Position numbers and translations under genes: made by a program
Part shown: positions 27,303 through 35,357 of the stretch, one piece after another
Position numbering within the stretch: position 1 is the first letter of the stretch
Layout: each line of letters opens with the position of its first letter
Notes under the pieces: generated by a model
Databases searched by the model: none
The model's input: the letters and a program-made list of their open reading frames with translations, nothing else
Told to the model about the DNA's origin: nothing
Source: Photobacterium angustum
GTDB lineage: Bacteria; Pseudomonadota; Gammaproteobacteria; Enterobacterales; Vibrionaceae
Direction: 5' to 3'
Assembly (NCBI RefSeq): GCF_003026365.1
Contig: NZ_PYOM01000029.1
Location: 1-53,599, forward strand
DNA: 53,599 nt

Positions 27303-27890
27303 ATGACAGAACAACATCATAATCATTTTCACGTTGGTCAAATTATTGAAAATCATCCATTTGCAGCGGGAGATGGTGCTGTTCTGGAAATGTTCCGCAA
27401 TGATATGACGAATGTTGTTTTTATTGGTTTAGAGAATATTACTGAAGACGAACAACAACTACTTGCTGAGTCAGGTGCCGAGTTTGGTGTATTAAGTACT
27501 GAAAATGGCGGTTGTTTAGTAGTACTAAAACTCGGTGATCTTGCATTTGATATTCAGTTTAATGCTGCGGTGATCCCTAATGAGTTTTTTGCACAACCAG
27601 CTGAAGATACAGTTTCATTAACATTAAACATGATGGCTGTTGATACGCAAAGTAATGAAATGAAAGTGATCCGTGAATTTTCATTGCCAACAGAAGTTAG
27701 CCATAAATTAATTGATGTGGTTAACAAGCAGCGTGAAATTGAAGATGTGATGGCTGTGAATGCAGAAAACATGCACTTGCTAAACACCATCAGCACAGAA
27801 GAGCTACTAAAACAGATCACACTTACACAAATTCAAAGTGTGATTGCACCAAGTTGTAGCTGTGGTCATGATCATCACCACCATCACTAA
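27303..27890 (+). CDS. Small protein with His-rich ends, putative metal-binding protein
   Basis: 195 residues, cytoplasmic by absence of a signal peptide. The N-terminus carries HHNHFH (residues 5-10) and the C-terminus ends in SCSCGHDHHHHH, so both ends could chelate Ni, Zn or Co. Similar His-rich tails occur in nickel chaperones such as HypB and SlyD and in zinc proteins. The acidic middle (about 15-175) has no domain I recognise, and the function is unknown. The start MTEQHHNHF was chosen with TTGAGG upstream and a promoter-like pair just before it; a longer frame begins 4 codons earlier. Monocistronic, terminator at 27911. Confidence 0.8.
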   Translation: MTEQHHNHFHVGQIIENHPFAAGDGAVLEMFRNDMTNVVFIGLENITEDEQQLLAESGAEFGVLSTENGGCLVVLKLGDLAFDIQFNAAVIPNEFFAQPAEDTVSLTLNMMAVDTQSNEMKVIREFSLPTEVSHKLIDVVNKQREIEDVMAVNAENMHLLNTISTEELLKQITLTQIQSVIAPSCSCGHDHHHHH

Positions 27891-27905
27891 TAAGTGAATA
27901 GATTT

Positions 27906-27938
27906 AAAAAAACACCGCCTTTGCGCGGTGTTTTTTTT
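27906..27938 (+). terminator. Terminator of the His-rich protein gene
   Basis: An 8-bp stem (27911-27918 with 27925-27932) with flanking A7 and a T8 tract. Confidence 0.9.
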
Positions 27939-28016
27939 CGTCTTAATAACACTTACGCTGTCGTGATTAAAAACGTCATGGCAAAGATTAATTTTGAGTG
28001 GTAGAGGACATATAGC

Positions 28017-28052
28017 AAAAGGGCTTTGAACATGCCGTTCAAAGCCCTTTTT
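28017..28052 (-). terminator. Strong hairpin terminator downstream of the 26-residue ORF
   Basis: A stem of about 15 bp (28017-28031 with 28037-28051), A/T at both ends. It lies 30 bases past the stop of the minus-strand mini-gene and could end transcription in either direction. Confidence 0.8.
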
Positions 28053-28081
28053 AAATTCTTTTTCAGTAAGGTATTTAATGC

Positions 28082-28162
28082 TTACTTATTGTTGCCGTTT
28101 TTGTATAGAGAAGAAAACGCTGGAGTGTATAGAGCAACAATTTTATTAACGATACGAGTCAT
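28082..28162 (-). CDS. Candidate small protein, 26 residues
   Basis: The ORF encodes MTRIVNKIVALYTPAF followed by a short hydrophilic tail ending NGNNK. It is weakly amphipathic and basic, with no signal peptide or membrane helix. Support is contextual: a TATAAT -10 with TTTTCA -35 about 95 bases upstream, a TAGGTAAT ribosome-binding-like run before the ATG, and a strong terminator after the stop, all on the minus strand in a 550-base gap. I do not recognise the family. The transcript could instead be a small RNA with a chance ORF. Confidence 0.45.
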   Translation of the reverse strand: MTRIVNKIVALYTPAFSSLYKNGNNK

Positions 28163-28254
28163 GGAATTACCTATAAAAGATTAAGCTAGATTTTATGTAC
28201 AACCTTCGCCTAAACAATGTAACAACAGGCATTCGGTCATGTTTCGATGCGCGC

Positions 28255-28282
28255 ATTATAGATATTTTCGGATTATTGAAAA
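28255..28282 (-). promoter_or_regulatory. Candidate sigma70 promoter of the 26-residue ORF
   Basis: On the minus strand: -35 TTTTCA (28277-28282), a 16-base spacer, and a consensus -10 TATAAT (28255-28260). Transcription would start near 28248, about 85 bases before the mini-ORF. Confidence 0.55.
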
Positions 28283-28400
28283 ATGAAAAAAACTAGCATT
28301 TTGGTATTAGTTTTTCTAATTTGAAAGTGTCAGGATTAATTAAGCATTAAAAGGCTTTCAATACTGATGTTGAGACCAGTGGTGATACGATAAAAAGAAT

Positions 28401-28433
28401 AAAAAAAGGCGATATATTTTGCATACATCGCCT
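28401..28433 (-). terminator. Terminator of gorA
   Basis: A 7-bp AGGCGAT/ATCGCCT stem (28407-28413 with 28427-28433) with a 13-base loop, followed on the minus strand by a T7 tract. Confidence 0.8.
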
Positions 28434-28440
28434 CTTTATA

Positions 28441-29796
28441 TTATCTCATGGTAACGAATTCTTCGCTGCCCGTTGGGTGGATTGCCACAACGCTATCAAA
28501 GTCAGCTTTTGTTGCGCCCATCTTAATTGCAACACCAAAGCCTTGGATCATTTCGTCAACAGTGAAACCAATACCGTGTAGACCAACCACTTTTTCATCA
28601 TCGCCAGCACATACAAGTTTCATTTTACAAGGTTGACGATGGCTCGTTACAGCGGTGTACATAGAGGTAAAGCCAGACTTGTATACTTTTACGTTTTCTT
28701 CACCGTATTGCGCAATAGCTTCAGGCTCTGTCAGGCCAATCGTACCGATTGGTGGGTGACTAAACACAACTGTTGGTACGAGTGAGTAATCCATCTTCGC
28801 ATCAGGTTTATTGTTAAACAAACGCTCAGAAAGTTGACGACCAGCTTTAACCGCAATAGGGGTTAACTCAATACCGCCTTCCATGATGTCACCGACACAG
28901 TAAATACCTTTAACATTCGTTTCTTGGTATTCATCGACTTTGATGTAACCACGGTCGTTGGTTGCAACACCAGTTGCTTCAAGATTAATTTTATCTGTAG
29001 TTGGGTGACGACCAATAGCCCAAATCAGTACATCAGTATTGTGTGATTCACCGTTTTCAAAGTGCAGAGTGATAGAGCCATCAGCTTCTTTAACCACTTC
29101 TTTAGGCACTGAATGCGTATGTAGTGTTGGGCCTTCAGTTGCCATTACTTCAACTAACGTTTCAACAATCAAAGGATCGAAGCTACGTAGTGGTGATTCT
29201 TTACGTACGAATAGGTGAGTGTCAGTGCCTAGTGCGCTTAGTACACCTGCAATTTCAACGGCGATGTAACCGGCACCAATGATTGCAGTACGCTTAGGTT
29301 GTTCGTTTAACTCAAAGAAACCATTGGAGTCGATACCGTGCTCAGCGCCTGGGATCGCAGGAATTGTTGGCTCACCACCAACAGCAATTAAAATATTATC
29401 GGCGGTGTAATGCTCGCCATTCACTTCAATTGTTTTTGCATCAACGAACTTGGCAAAGCCATTAATCACTTCAACTTTATTGTTACCCAATACGTTATCG
29501 TAAGATGTATGAATGCGGCTAATGTAAGCTTCGCGGCTTTCAACCAGTTTGCTCCAGTCAAAACCTTTTACATCAACGTCAAAACCGTAGTCTTTAGCGT
29601 AAAGGTGCATAGCTTCAGCGATTTGAGCACCGTGCCACATCACTTTTTTAGGTACACAACCTACGTTTACACAAGTACCACCGAGTGCTTTTGCTTCGAT
29701 AATCGCAACTTTTGCACCATACATTGCAGCACGGTTTGCTGATGCAATACCGCCGCTACCACCGCCGATACAGATGTAATCAAAATGCTTTGCCAT
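28441..29796 (-). CDS. gorA: Glutathione-disulfide reductase
   Basis: 451 residues, as in E. coli Gor. FAD- and NADPH-dependent reduction of GSSG to 2 GSH in the cytosol. FAD-binding GGGSGGIASANRA (about 11-23), redox-active disulfide GGTCVNVGCVPKK (about 40-52), NADPH-binding GAGYIAVEIAGVL (about 174-186), second FAD block VKGIYCVGDIM and the C-terminal catalytic HPTGSEEF are all present. GGAGTAAAG precedes the start. The gene lies beside rlmJ and prlC, as in E. coli. Confidence 0.97.
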   Translation of the reverse strand: MAKHFDYICIGGGSGGIASANRAAMYGAKVAIIEAKALGGTCVNVGCVPKKVMWHGAQIAEAMHLYAKDYGFDVDVKGFDWSKLVESREAYISRIHTSYDNVLGNNKVEVINGFAKFVDAKTIEVNGEHYTADNILIAVGGEPTIPAIPGAEHGIDSNGFFELNEQPKRTAIIGAGYIAVEIAGVLSALGTDTHLFVRKESPLRSFDPLIVETLVEVMATEGPTLHTHSVPKEVVKEADGSITLHFENGESHNTDVLIWAIGRHPTTDKINLEATGVATNDRGYIKVDEYQETNVKGIYCVGDIMEGGIELTPIAVKAGRQLSERLFNNKPDAKMDYSLVPTVVFSHPPIGTIGLTEPEAIAQYGEENVKVYKSGFTSMYTAVTSHRQPCKMKLVCAGDDEKVVGLHGIGFTVDEMIQGFGVAIKMGATKADFDSVVAIHPTGSEEFVTMR

Positions 29797-29948
29797 GACT
29801 TTACTCCATTAATATTCGTTATATTCGTGACGAGCTATTGAGCTAGTGTAATAAAGATTGGGGTGCCTGACGAGGATTTAAAATCGGAAAATACGATTGA
29901 TTTACTATTTAATCATCGAAAATTGAGATTGTGGCACGAATTATCTGG

Positions 29949-29972
29949 TACAGGCAGCATACACTGCCTGTA
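29949..29972 (-). terminator. Hairpin downstream of rlmJ
   Basis: A 9-bp perfect stem (29949-29957 with 29964-29972) with a 6-base loop, 30 bases past the rlmJ stop. The T tract lies on the plus-strand side, so its action on the minus-strand rlmJ transcript is uncertain. Confidence 0.5.
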
Positions 29973-30001
29973 TTTTAAAGGGAGGAAATATTGCTAATGG
30001 C

Positions 30002-30841
30002 TTATTCAGGCACAACCCATTCAACGGTGTGGTGACCATGATTAGGCGCAATGGCTTGCTGTAACCAAGGCAGAATATCACGCATTTGACTTTCTAGTTT
30101 CCAAGGTGGGTTGATCACAATCATGCCTGATGCTGTCATACCGCGCTCTTCACTATCAGGCTCTACACCCAGTTCAATTTGTAAGATTTTAGGGATATTT
30201 AAATCTTTTAAGCCCTGAAGCATGTTGTCGATAGTTTCACGATAAACCACAGGATACCAAATAGCATAGGTACCCGTAGCCCAACGCTGATGGCTCTGCT
30301 TGATCGCTTTTACTACATCTTGGTATTCATGTTTTAGTTCGTAAGGGGGATCGATCAATACGACACCGCGACGCTCTTTTGGCGGCAGGGTCGCTTTTAA
30401 GCGAGCAAAGGCATCTTCTTTATACATTTTTACTTGGCGATCGCCACGAAATTCTTGCAGCAGTAATGGAAAGTCACTTGGATGAAGCTCGGTGAGTACC
30501 ATACGATCTTGCTCGCGAATTTGTGCGCGTGCCACTTTTGGGGAACCCGGGTAATAACGTAGCTCTTCGCCGTGATTCAGATCTTTAATCGCTTCAATAT
30601 AACTCTGGATCGCTTCAGGGATATCATCACGTGACCAAATACGTGCAATACCTTGTTTAAATTCACCGGTTTTTTCACTGCGCTCATCTTGCAGATCGTA
30701 ACGACCAACACCAGAGTGGGTATCGTGATAGATGAAAGGTTTATCTTTCTGCTTGAGTGCATCCAAAATTAAGCTTTGAACAATGTGTTTAACCACGTCG
30801 GCATGGTTGCCTGCATGGAAGCTGTGACGATAACTCAGCAT
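30002..30841 (-). CDS. rlmJ: 23S rRNA (adenine-2030-N6)-methyltransferase RlmJ
   Basis: 279 residues (280 in E. coli). SAM-dependent enzyme making m6A2030 in 23S rRNA. The N-terminus LSYRHSFHAGNHADVVKHIVQ is the family signature. The catalytic DPPY motif appears in RGVVLIDPPYELKHEY (about 158-173), and YYPGSPKVARAQIREQD contains substrate-binding residues. Only a weak AGAG lies upstream of the start. It is divergent from prlC and followed by gorA, the same gene set as in E. coli. Confidence 0.95.
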   Translation of the reverse strand: MLSYRHSFHAGNHADVVKHIVQSLILDALKQKDKPFIYHDTHSGVGRYDLQDERSEKTGEFKQGIARIWSRDDIPEAIQSYIEAIKDLNHGEELRYYPGSPKVARAQIREQDRMVLTELHPSDFPLLLQEFRGDRQVKMYKEDAFARLKATLPPKERRGVVLIDPPYELKHEYQDVVKAIKQSHQRWATGTYAIWYPVVYRETIDNMLQGLKDLNIPKILQIELGVEPDSEERGMTASGMIVINPPWKLESQMRDILPWLQQAIAPNHGHHTVEWVVPE

Positions 30842-30995
30842 GAAATCAATCTCTATCGGTATATAAAAGGAGAGGGGTTAAACAGTATTATCGTTAATTC
30901 TCACTTATTATCCAACCATAGCGCCATCTTTAGAGTGAACAATCGTGAGTAAATACGTGAATTCTGCCTTTTTATACTCTAAACCAAGCAAACGA

Positions 30996-31023
30996 TTGAA
31001 ATTTACCTATCGTGGGCGCATGT
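30996..31023 (+). promoter_or_regulatory. Candidate sigma32 heat-shock promoter of prlC
   Basis: TTGAAA (30996-31001), 15 bases, then CGCATGT (31017-31023), one mismatch from CCCATNT. E. coli prlC is known to be heat-inducible. The site sits 34 bases before the start codon. Confidence 0.5.
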
Positions 31024-31056
31024 TAATAATAAGATAAAAAAATAAAGGAAAAGCGT

Positions 31057-33099
31057 ATGTCTAACCCATTATTGACGATGACCGATTTGCCACCGTTTGC
31101 TCATATTAAACCTGAGCATATTAAACCTGCGGTTGAACAGGCGATTACTGATTGTCGAAATAACGTTGAATCAGTGCTATCTCAATTACAAATGCCATCG
31201 TGGGACACTATTTGTCGTCCATTGGCTGAGTTGGATGATCGTCTTGGACGAATTTGGTCACCGGTTGGGCATCTTAACGGCGTGAAAAACAGCGCTGAAT
31301 TACGTGAAGCATATGAAAGTTGTTTACCTTTATTGTCAGATTATTCGACATGGCTTGGACAACATAAAGGGCTTTATGACGCTTATAAGATGATCCGAGC
31401 TAACGACGATTTTGCTAATTTAAGCCAAGCCAAACAAAAAGCCATCACTGATGCGCTTAAAGCGTTTGAATTATCAGGTATTGGTTTGCCAGCTCAAGAG
31501 CAAGCGCGTTACGGTGAGATCAGCAAGCGTTTATCTGAGTTATCTTCTAAGTTCAGCAATAATGTGCTTGATGCCACCATGGCGTGGAGCAAGGTCATTA
31601 CTGATGTTGAGCAATTAAGCGGTTTGCCTGAATCGGTTTTGCTTGCGGCAAAAGCCAACGCAGAAGCGAAAGAGAAAGAAGGGTATTTATTCACCCTTGA
31701 AATGCCGTCGTACTTACCGGTAATGACATACTGTGATAACCGTGAACTCCGTGCTGAAATGTATGAAGCGTTCGGTACCCGTGCCTCAGACCGTGGCCCA
31801 AATGCAGGTGAATTTGATAATACTGAAGTAATTGCAGAAAAACTTAAATTGAGCCACGAACTGGCTCGTATGTTAGGTTTTAACTGCTACAGTGAAAAAT
31901 CACTGGCGACCAAAATGGCGGAATCTACCGAGCAAGTGTTAGGTTTCTTAAATGATCTTGCTGATCGTGCGAAGCCACAAGGTGAGCGTGAGGTGGCTGA
32001 ACTACGTGAATATGCTAAGAATGAATTTGGTATTGACGATCTACAGCCATGGGATTTTGCTTACTATTCAGAGAAACTAAAACAACATCGTTACAGCATT
32101 TCAGATGAAGAGTTACGTCCATATTTCCCTGAAAAGAAAGTGGTTGCAGGTCTCTTTGAAGTATTAAAGCGTGTGTTTGGTTTAGAGATAAAACAACGTG
32201 AAGGTGTAGAAGTTTGGCATGAATCAGTGACGTTTTATGACATCTTTGATAATAAAGGCAAACTTCGCGGTAGCTTCTATCTTGATCTTTACGCACGTGA
32301 GCATAAACGTGGTGGCGCATGGATGGACGAATGTATGGTTCGTCGCACCCGTATTGATGGCACACTACAAACCCCAGTAGCTTACTTAACCTGTAACTTT
32401 AACCGTCCGATTGGCGATAAGCCGGCATTGTTTACCCATAATGAAGTTGTAACCTTGTTCCATGAAACCGGTCACGGTATTCATCACATGCTAACGCAGG
32501 TCGATGTGGCCGCTGTTTCAGGTATTAATGGTGTGCCATGGGATGCGGTTGAGTTACCAAGTCAGTTTTTAGAAAACTGGTGCTGGGAAGAAGAAGCGCT
32601 AGCGTTTATCTCTGGTCACTATGAGACTGGTGAACCACTACCAAAAGCCATGCTCGATAAAATGCTCGCAGCAAAGAACTTCCAATCAGCGATGTTCATT
32701 TTGCGTCAGCTTGAGTTTGGTTTATTCGATTTCACGCTATACACCGAATATGATCCAGAAGTGGGCGCACAGGTGCTAGATACACTGTTTAAAGTGAAAT
32801 CACGTGTTTCAGTAGTACCAAGCCCTGAGTGGGGACGTTTTCCTCATAGTTTTAGTCATATTTTTGCAGGTGGCTACAGTGCAGGTTACTACAGTTACTT
32901 GTGGGCGGAATTATTGTCTTCTGATGCGTTCTCACGCTTTGAAGAAGAAGGAATTTTCAATCCTCTAACAGGCCAAGACTTCTTAACTTGTATCCTCGAG
33001 CAAGGGGGCAGTGAAGAGCCTATGGCGCTATTCAAACGCTTCCGCGGTCGAGAGCCTGAGTTAGATGCAATGCTACGTCATCGCGGTATTACAGGTTAA
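31057..33099 (+). CDS. prlC: Oligopeptidase A (M3 metallopeptidase)
   Basis: 680 residues, the E. coli size. Cytosolic zinc peptidase that degrades signal-peptide fragments and short peptides. The zinc site is HETGH in VVTLFHETGHGIHHMLT (about 470-485), with the downstream Glu in the LENWCWEEEALAFISGH helix. The C-terminal YSAGYYSYLWAE matches the thimet oligopeptidase family. AAGGAAAA ribosome binding site. A sigma32-like promoter lies upstream. Divergent from rlmJ. Confidence 0.97.
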   Translation: MSNPLLTMTDLPPFAHIKPEHIKPAVEQAITDCRNNVESVLSQLQMPSWDTICRPLAELDDRLGRIWSPVGHLNGVKNSAELREAYESCLPLLSDYSTWLGQHKGLYDAYKMIRANDDFANLSQAKQKAITDALKAFELSGIGLPAQEQARYGEISKRLSELSSKFSNNVLDATMAWSKVITDVEQLSGLPESVLLAAKANAEAKEKEGYLFTLEMPSYLPVMTYCDNRELRAEMYEAFGTRASDRGPNAGEFDNTEVIAEKLKLSHELARMLGFNCYSEKSLATKMAESTEQVLGFLNDLADRAKPQGEREVAELREYAKNEFGIDDLQPWDFAYYSEKLKQHRYSISDEELRPYFPEKKVVAGLFEVLKRVFGLEIKQREGVEVWHESVTFYDIFDNKGKLRGSFYLDLYAREHKRGGAWMDECMVRRTRIDGTLQTPVAYLTCNFNRPIGDKPALFTHNEVVTLFHETGHGIHHMLTQVDVAAVSGINGVPWDAVELPSQFLENWCWEEEALAFISGHYETGEPLPKAMLDKMLAAKNFQSAMFILRQLEFGLFDFTLYTEYDPEVGAQVLDTLFKVKSRVSVVPSPEWGRFPHSFSHIFAGGYSAGYYSYLWAELLSSDAFSRFEEEGIFNPLTGQDFLTCILEQGGSEEPMALFKRFRGREPELDAMLRHRGITG

Positions 33100-33109
33100 T
33101 GTAACAGGT

Positions 33110-33141
33110 GCAGTGAGTGACTGAGGATGGTCACTTGCTGC
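33110..33141 (+). other. Stem-loop between prlC and the pseudopilin gene
   Basis: A 12-bp stem (33110-33121 with 33130-33141, two G-T pairs) with an 8-base loop and no T tract. More likely a 3'-end stabiliser or processing site than a terminator. Confidence 0.5.
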
Positions 33142-33168
33142 ATGCAATTAGCGTAGAGATCAGTATTC

Positions 33169-33768
33169 ATGGATAGATACGGGGCGATAGCTCGTCAGTC
33201 AAAAGGATTTAGTCTCATCGAGTTGGTTATCGTGATTGTCATTTTAGGTATTCTTGCGGTAACTGTAGCCCCGCGATTTTTATCTATTTCATCAGATGCA
33301 ACCAAAGCGTCGTTAAAAGGCATTGCTGGTAGTTTGCATACAGTGATTGATTTGGTGGAATATAAAGCCATTATGCAAGGTAAAGAGCACCAATACGGTG
33401 TAGAAGTTGATGTTGATGGTAATAAAATCTTTACCTACTTTGGTGCCCCTCGTGCTAAGTGGACTGCAGGTAGTGATCATGATGGTTTGATGATGATTAT
33501 GACGCAGGATTTTAAGTACTTAGGTAACGCAAGTGGCTTTAGTAAAGATGAGGTTGAGACGACACTTTGCACTGATGCTGAGTTTTGTGTGATTGATCAA
33601 ATTCGCCCTGGTAAGGTTTTTCCTGAGCAGGATGGTTGGTCACTTGCAATTATACCGCAAGGTAAGAACATGCAAGATAAGTGCTTGGCGTATTATTCCG
33701 CTAAAATGGATCAAGCTACTCAGCAAGTACTATCGAAGAAAATGTCTACTCAAGAAGATGGTTGTTAA
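33169..33768 (+). CDS. Orphan type IV pilin-like protein (MSHA/pseudopilin type)
   Basis: 199 residues. Prepilin signal: a short basic leader ending in KG, cleaved before FSLIELVIVIVILGILAVTVAPRFL, with the conserved Glu at mature position 5. The C-terminal domain has Cys in TLCTDAEFCVID and near the end (KCLAYY, DGC), so disulfides are likely. It resembles MshA-like pilins and type II secretion pseudopilins. No peptidase, ATPase or other pilus gene is nearby, so it must use machinery encoded elsewhere. It lies 69 bases after prlC with a weak ribosome binding site, so the start is moderately sure. A terminator follows. Confidence 0.85.
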   Translation: MDRYGAIARQSKGFSLIELVIVIVILGILAVTVAPRFLSISSDATKASLKGIAGSLHTVIDLVEYKAIMQGKEHQYGVEVDVDGNKIFTYFGAPRAKWTAGSDHDGLMMIMTQDFKYLGNASGFSKDEVETTLCTDAEFCVIDQIRPGKVFPEQDGWSLAIIPQGKNMQDKCLAYYSAKMDQATQQVLSKKMSTQEDGC

Positions 33769-33801
33769 CAGTGATATTTTCGAACGTTAATTGAGATAAA
33801 G

Positions 33802-33829
33802 AAAAGGCTCCTAAAAAGGAGCCTTTTTT
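33802..33829. terminator. Bidirectional terminator between pseudopilin gene and gppA
   Basis: An 11-bp perfect stem (33802-33812 with 33817-33827), AAAA loop, T6 tract. Confidence 0.92.
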
Positions 33830-33844
33830 GATCGAATAGAATGT

Positions 33845-35341
33845 TTAGTCTTGCGATGTCACGGCCATTGGCCACCCCATATCTGTTTGACGTGTTGCTT
33901 CTTGGTGTAGTTCGCTACGTGTCAGCGGGTTGTTGATCAGCCATTTTGCTGGCAGCAGTAACGTTAACTTATCATTATCAACTTGCAGGCTAAATGGTGG
34001 TAAACAACGCGTATCGCGACGGTGACACATAATCACAGCAATACGTAATAGACGCAGTAATCGCGCAGCGCTTTGAGCTGATAGTGCATGTTGCTCAGGT
34101 AAACTGGTGAGGGGACCTGTGTAACGACGCAGTATTTCGGCCAGTAAATGACGTTGAGCACGGGTAAAACCAGGAAGATCTAGGTGCTTGATTAGATAAG
34201 CTGCATGATCTGCACCTTTCTTAAATTCAATGCTTGTCCCAATCTCATGCAGTTTTACCGCCGCTTCCAATAAGTTTTGTGCTTGAGGCTCTAGTTGCCA
34301 ATTAGGGCATTGGCTTAACATCGACATTGCCATATCGTTGACAATATCGGCATGTTCGGTATCAATTTGAAAGCGTTGCTGGACACTGTTTATGGTACGA
34401 GTACATACATCATGATGGCGCATTTGTTCCATCATTTCATAAACCATGCCTTCACGTAGTGCGCCACCGGCTAGCGTCATAGATTCAATTTTTAATGACT
34501 CAAATAGCGCGATTAAAATTGATAGTCCACTTGGGAATACCAAAGCACGTTCTAAAGTAAGACCCTCAATATCAAGATCTTCTAGACGCTCGTATTGCAT
34601 AGCTTGGCGTTGTAAACGCTTAAGTTTTTGCAAGGTAATGATTTCGTCCATTCCTTGCGCTAGCATTATTTCTTGTAGTGCTTGTACGGTACCACTGGCA
34701 CCAACACAAGATTCCCAACCGAGTTCGGTATAGCGTTCAATGATCGGTTCAATGACTTCTTTAGCACCATTAATCGCAGCTTCGAAGTTAGCTGATGTGA
34801 GGTAGCGATCTTTAAAGTAACGCTCAAGCCATGTCACACAACCAATTTTTAAGCTAGTTAAAGCGCTGCTATCAAACCCTTTGCCAATAATAACTTCAGT
34901 GCTGGCACCGCCGATATCAACCACTAAACGTTTATCACTACCACCAGAGGTGTGTGCCACCCCTTGATAGATAATGCGAGCTTCTTCTTCACCCGGAATA
35001 ATATTGACCGGATAACCAAGAATAGCCTTCGCCTTGGAAAGAAATTCTTCTGCGTTCACCGCTGTACGTAAGGCGGCAGTGCCAACGATACGAATATGGT
35101 CGGCTTTGATATCTTGTAAACGTTCGGCAAAGAGAGCCAAACAATCAAGGCCACGCTGCATCGCTTCTTCACTGAGTACATTTTGGTTGTTAAGACCAGC
35201 GGCTAAACGTACTTTACGTTTGATTTTCGCGAGTGTCTGAACACTGCCATTTACTTCACGCACAATCCACATGTGGAAACTGTTTGAGCCGAGATCAATG
35301 GCGGCATAAAGCGGTGATACTGAATTTCTTTCCATAGACAT
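33845..35341 (-). CDS. gppA: pppGpp 5'-phosphohydrolase GppA (Ppx/GppA family)
   Basis: 498 residues. Converts pppGpp to ppGpp and can act on polyphosphate. The actin-fold phosphate-1 motif AAIDLGSNSFHMWIVRE (about 13-29), the block GEEEARIIYQGVAHTSGG, phosphate-2 DIGGASTEVIIG and the C-terminal HD-like helical domain (LHEIGTSIEFKKGADHAAYLI) match E. coli GppA throughout. Placement directly behind rhlB (16-base gap) distinguishes it from ppx. The start could be the first or third codon (both Met). Confidence 0.95.
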   Translation of the reverse strand: MSMERNSVSPLYAAIDLGSNSFHMWIVREVNGSVQTLAKIKRKVRLAAGLNNQNVLSEEAMQRGLDCLALFAERLQDIKADHIRIVGTAALRTAVNAEEFLSKAKAILGYPVNIIPGEEEARIIYQGVAHTSGGSDKRLVVDIGGASTEVIIGKGFDSSALTSLKIGCVTWLERYFKDRYLTSANFEAAINGAKEVIEPIIERYTELGWESCVGASGTVQALQEIMLAQGMDEIITLQKLKRLQRQAMQYERLEDLDIEGLTLERALVFPSGLSILIALFESLKIESMTLAGGALREGMVYEMMEQMRHHDVCTRTINSVQQRFQIDTEHADIVNDMAMSMLSQCPNWQLEPQAQNLLEAAVKLHEIGTSIEFKKGADHAAYLIKHLDLPGFTRAQRHLLAEILRRYTGPLTSLPEQHALSAQSAARLLRLLRIAVIMCHRRDTRCLPPFSLQVDNDKLTLLLPAKWLINNPLTRSELHQEATRQTDMGWPMAVTSQD

Positions 35342-35357
35342 ACATTACTTATCGTTA

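Noticed and set aside
28190..28240. 15-codon leader peptide inside the leader of the 26-residue ORF (minus strand)
   Set aside because: It has an ATG, but no ribosome binding site and no attenuator hairpin pair. The Leu-Leu-Leu-His run may be chance.
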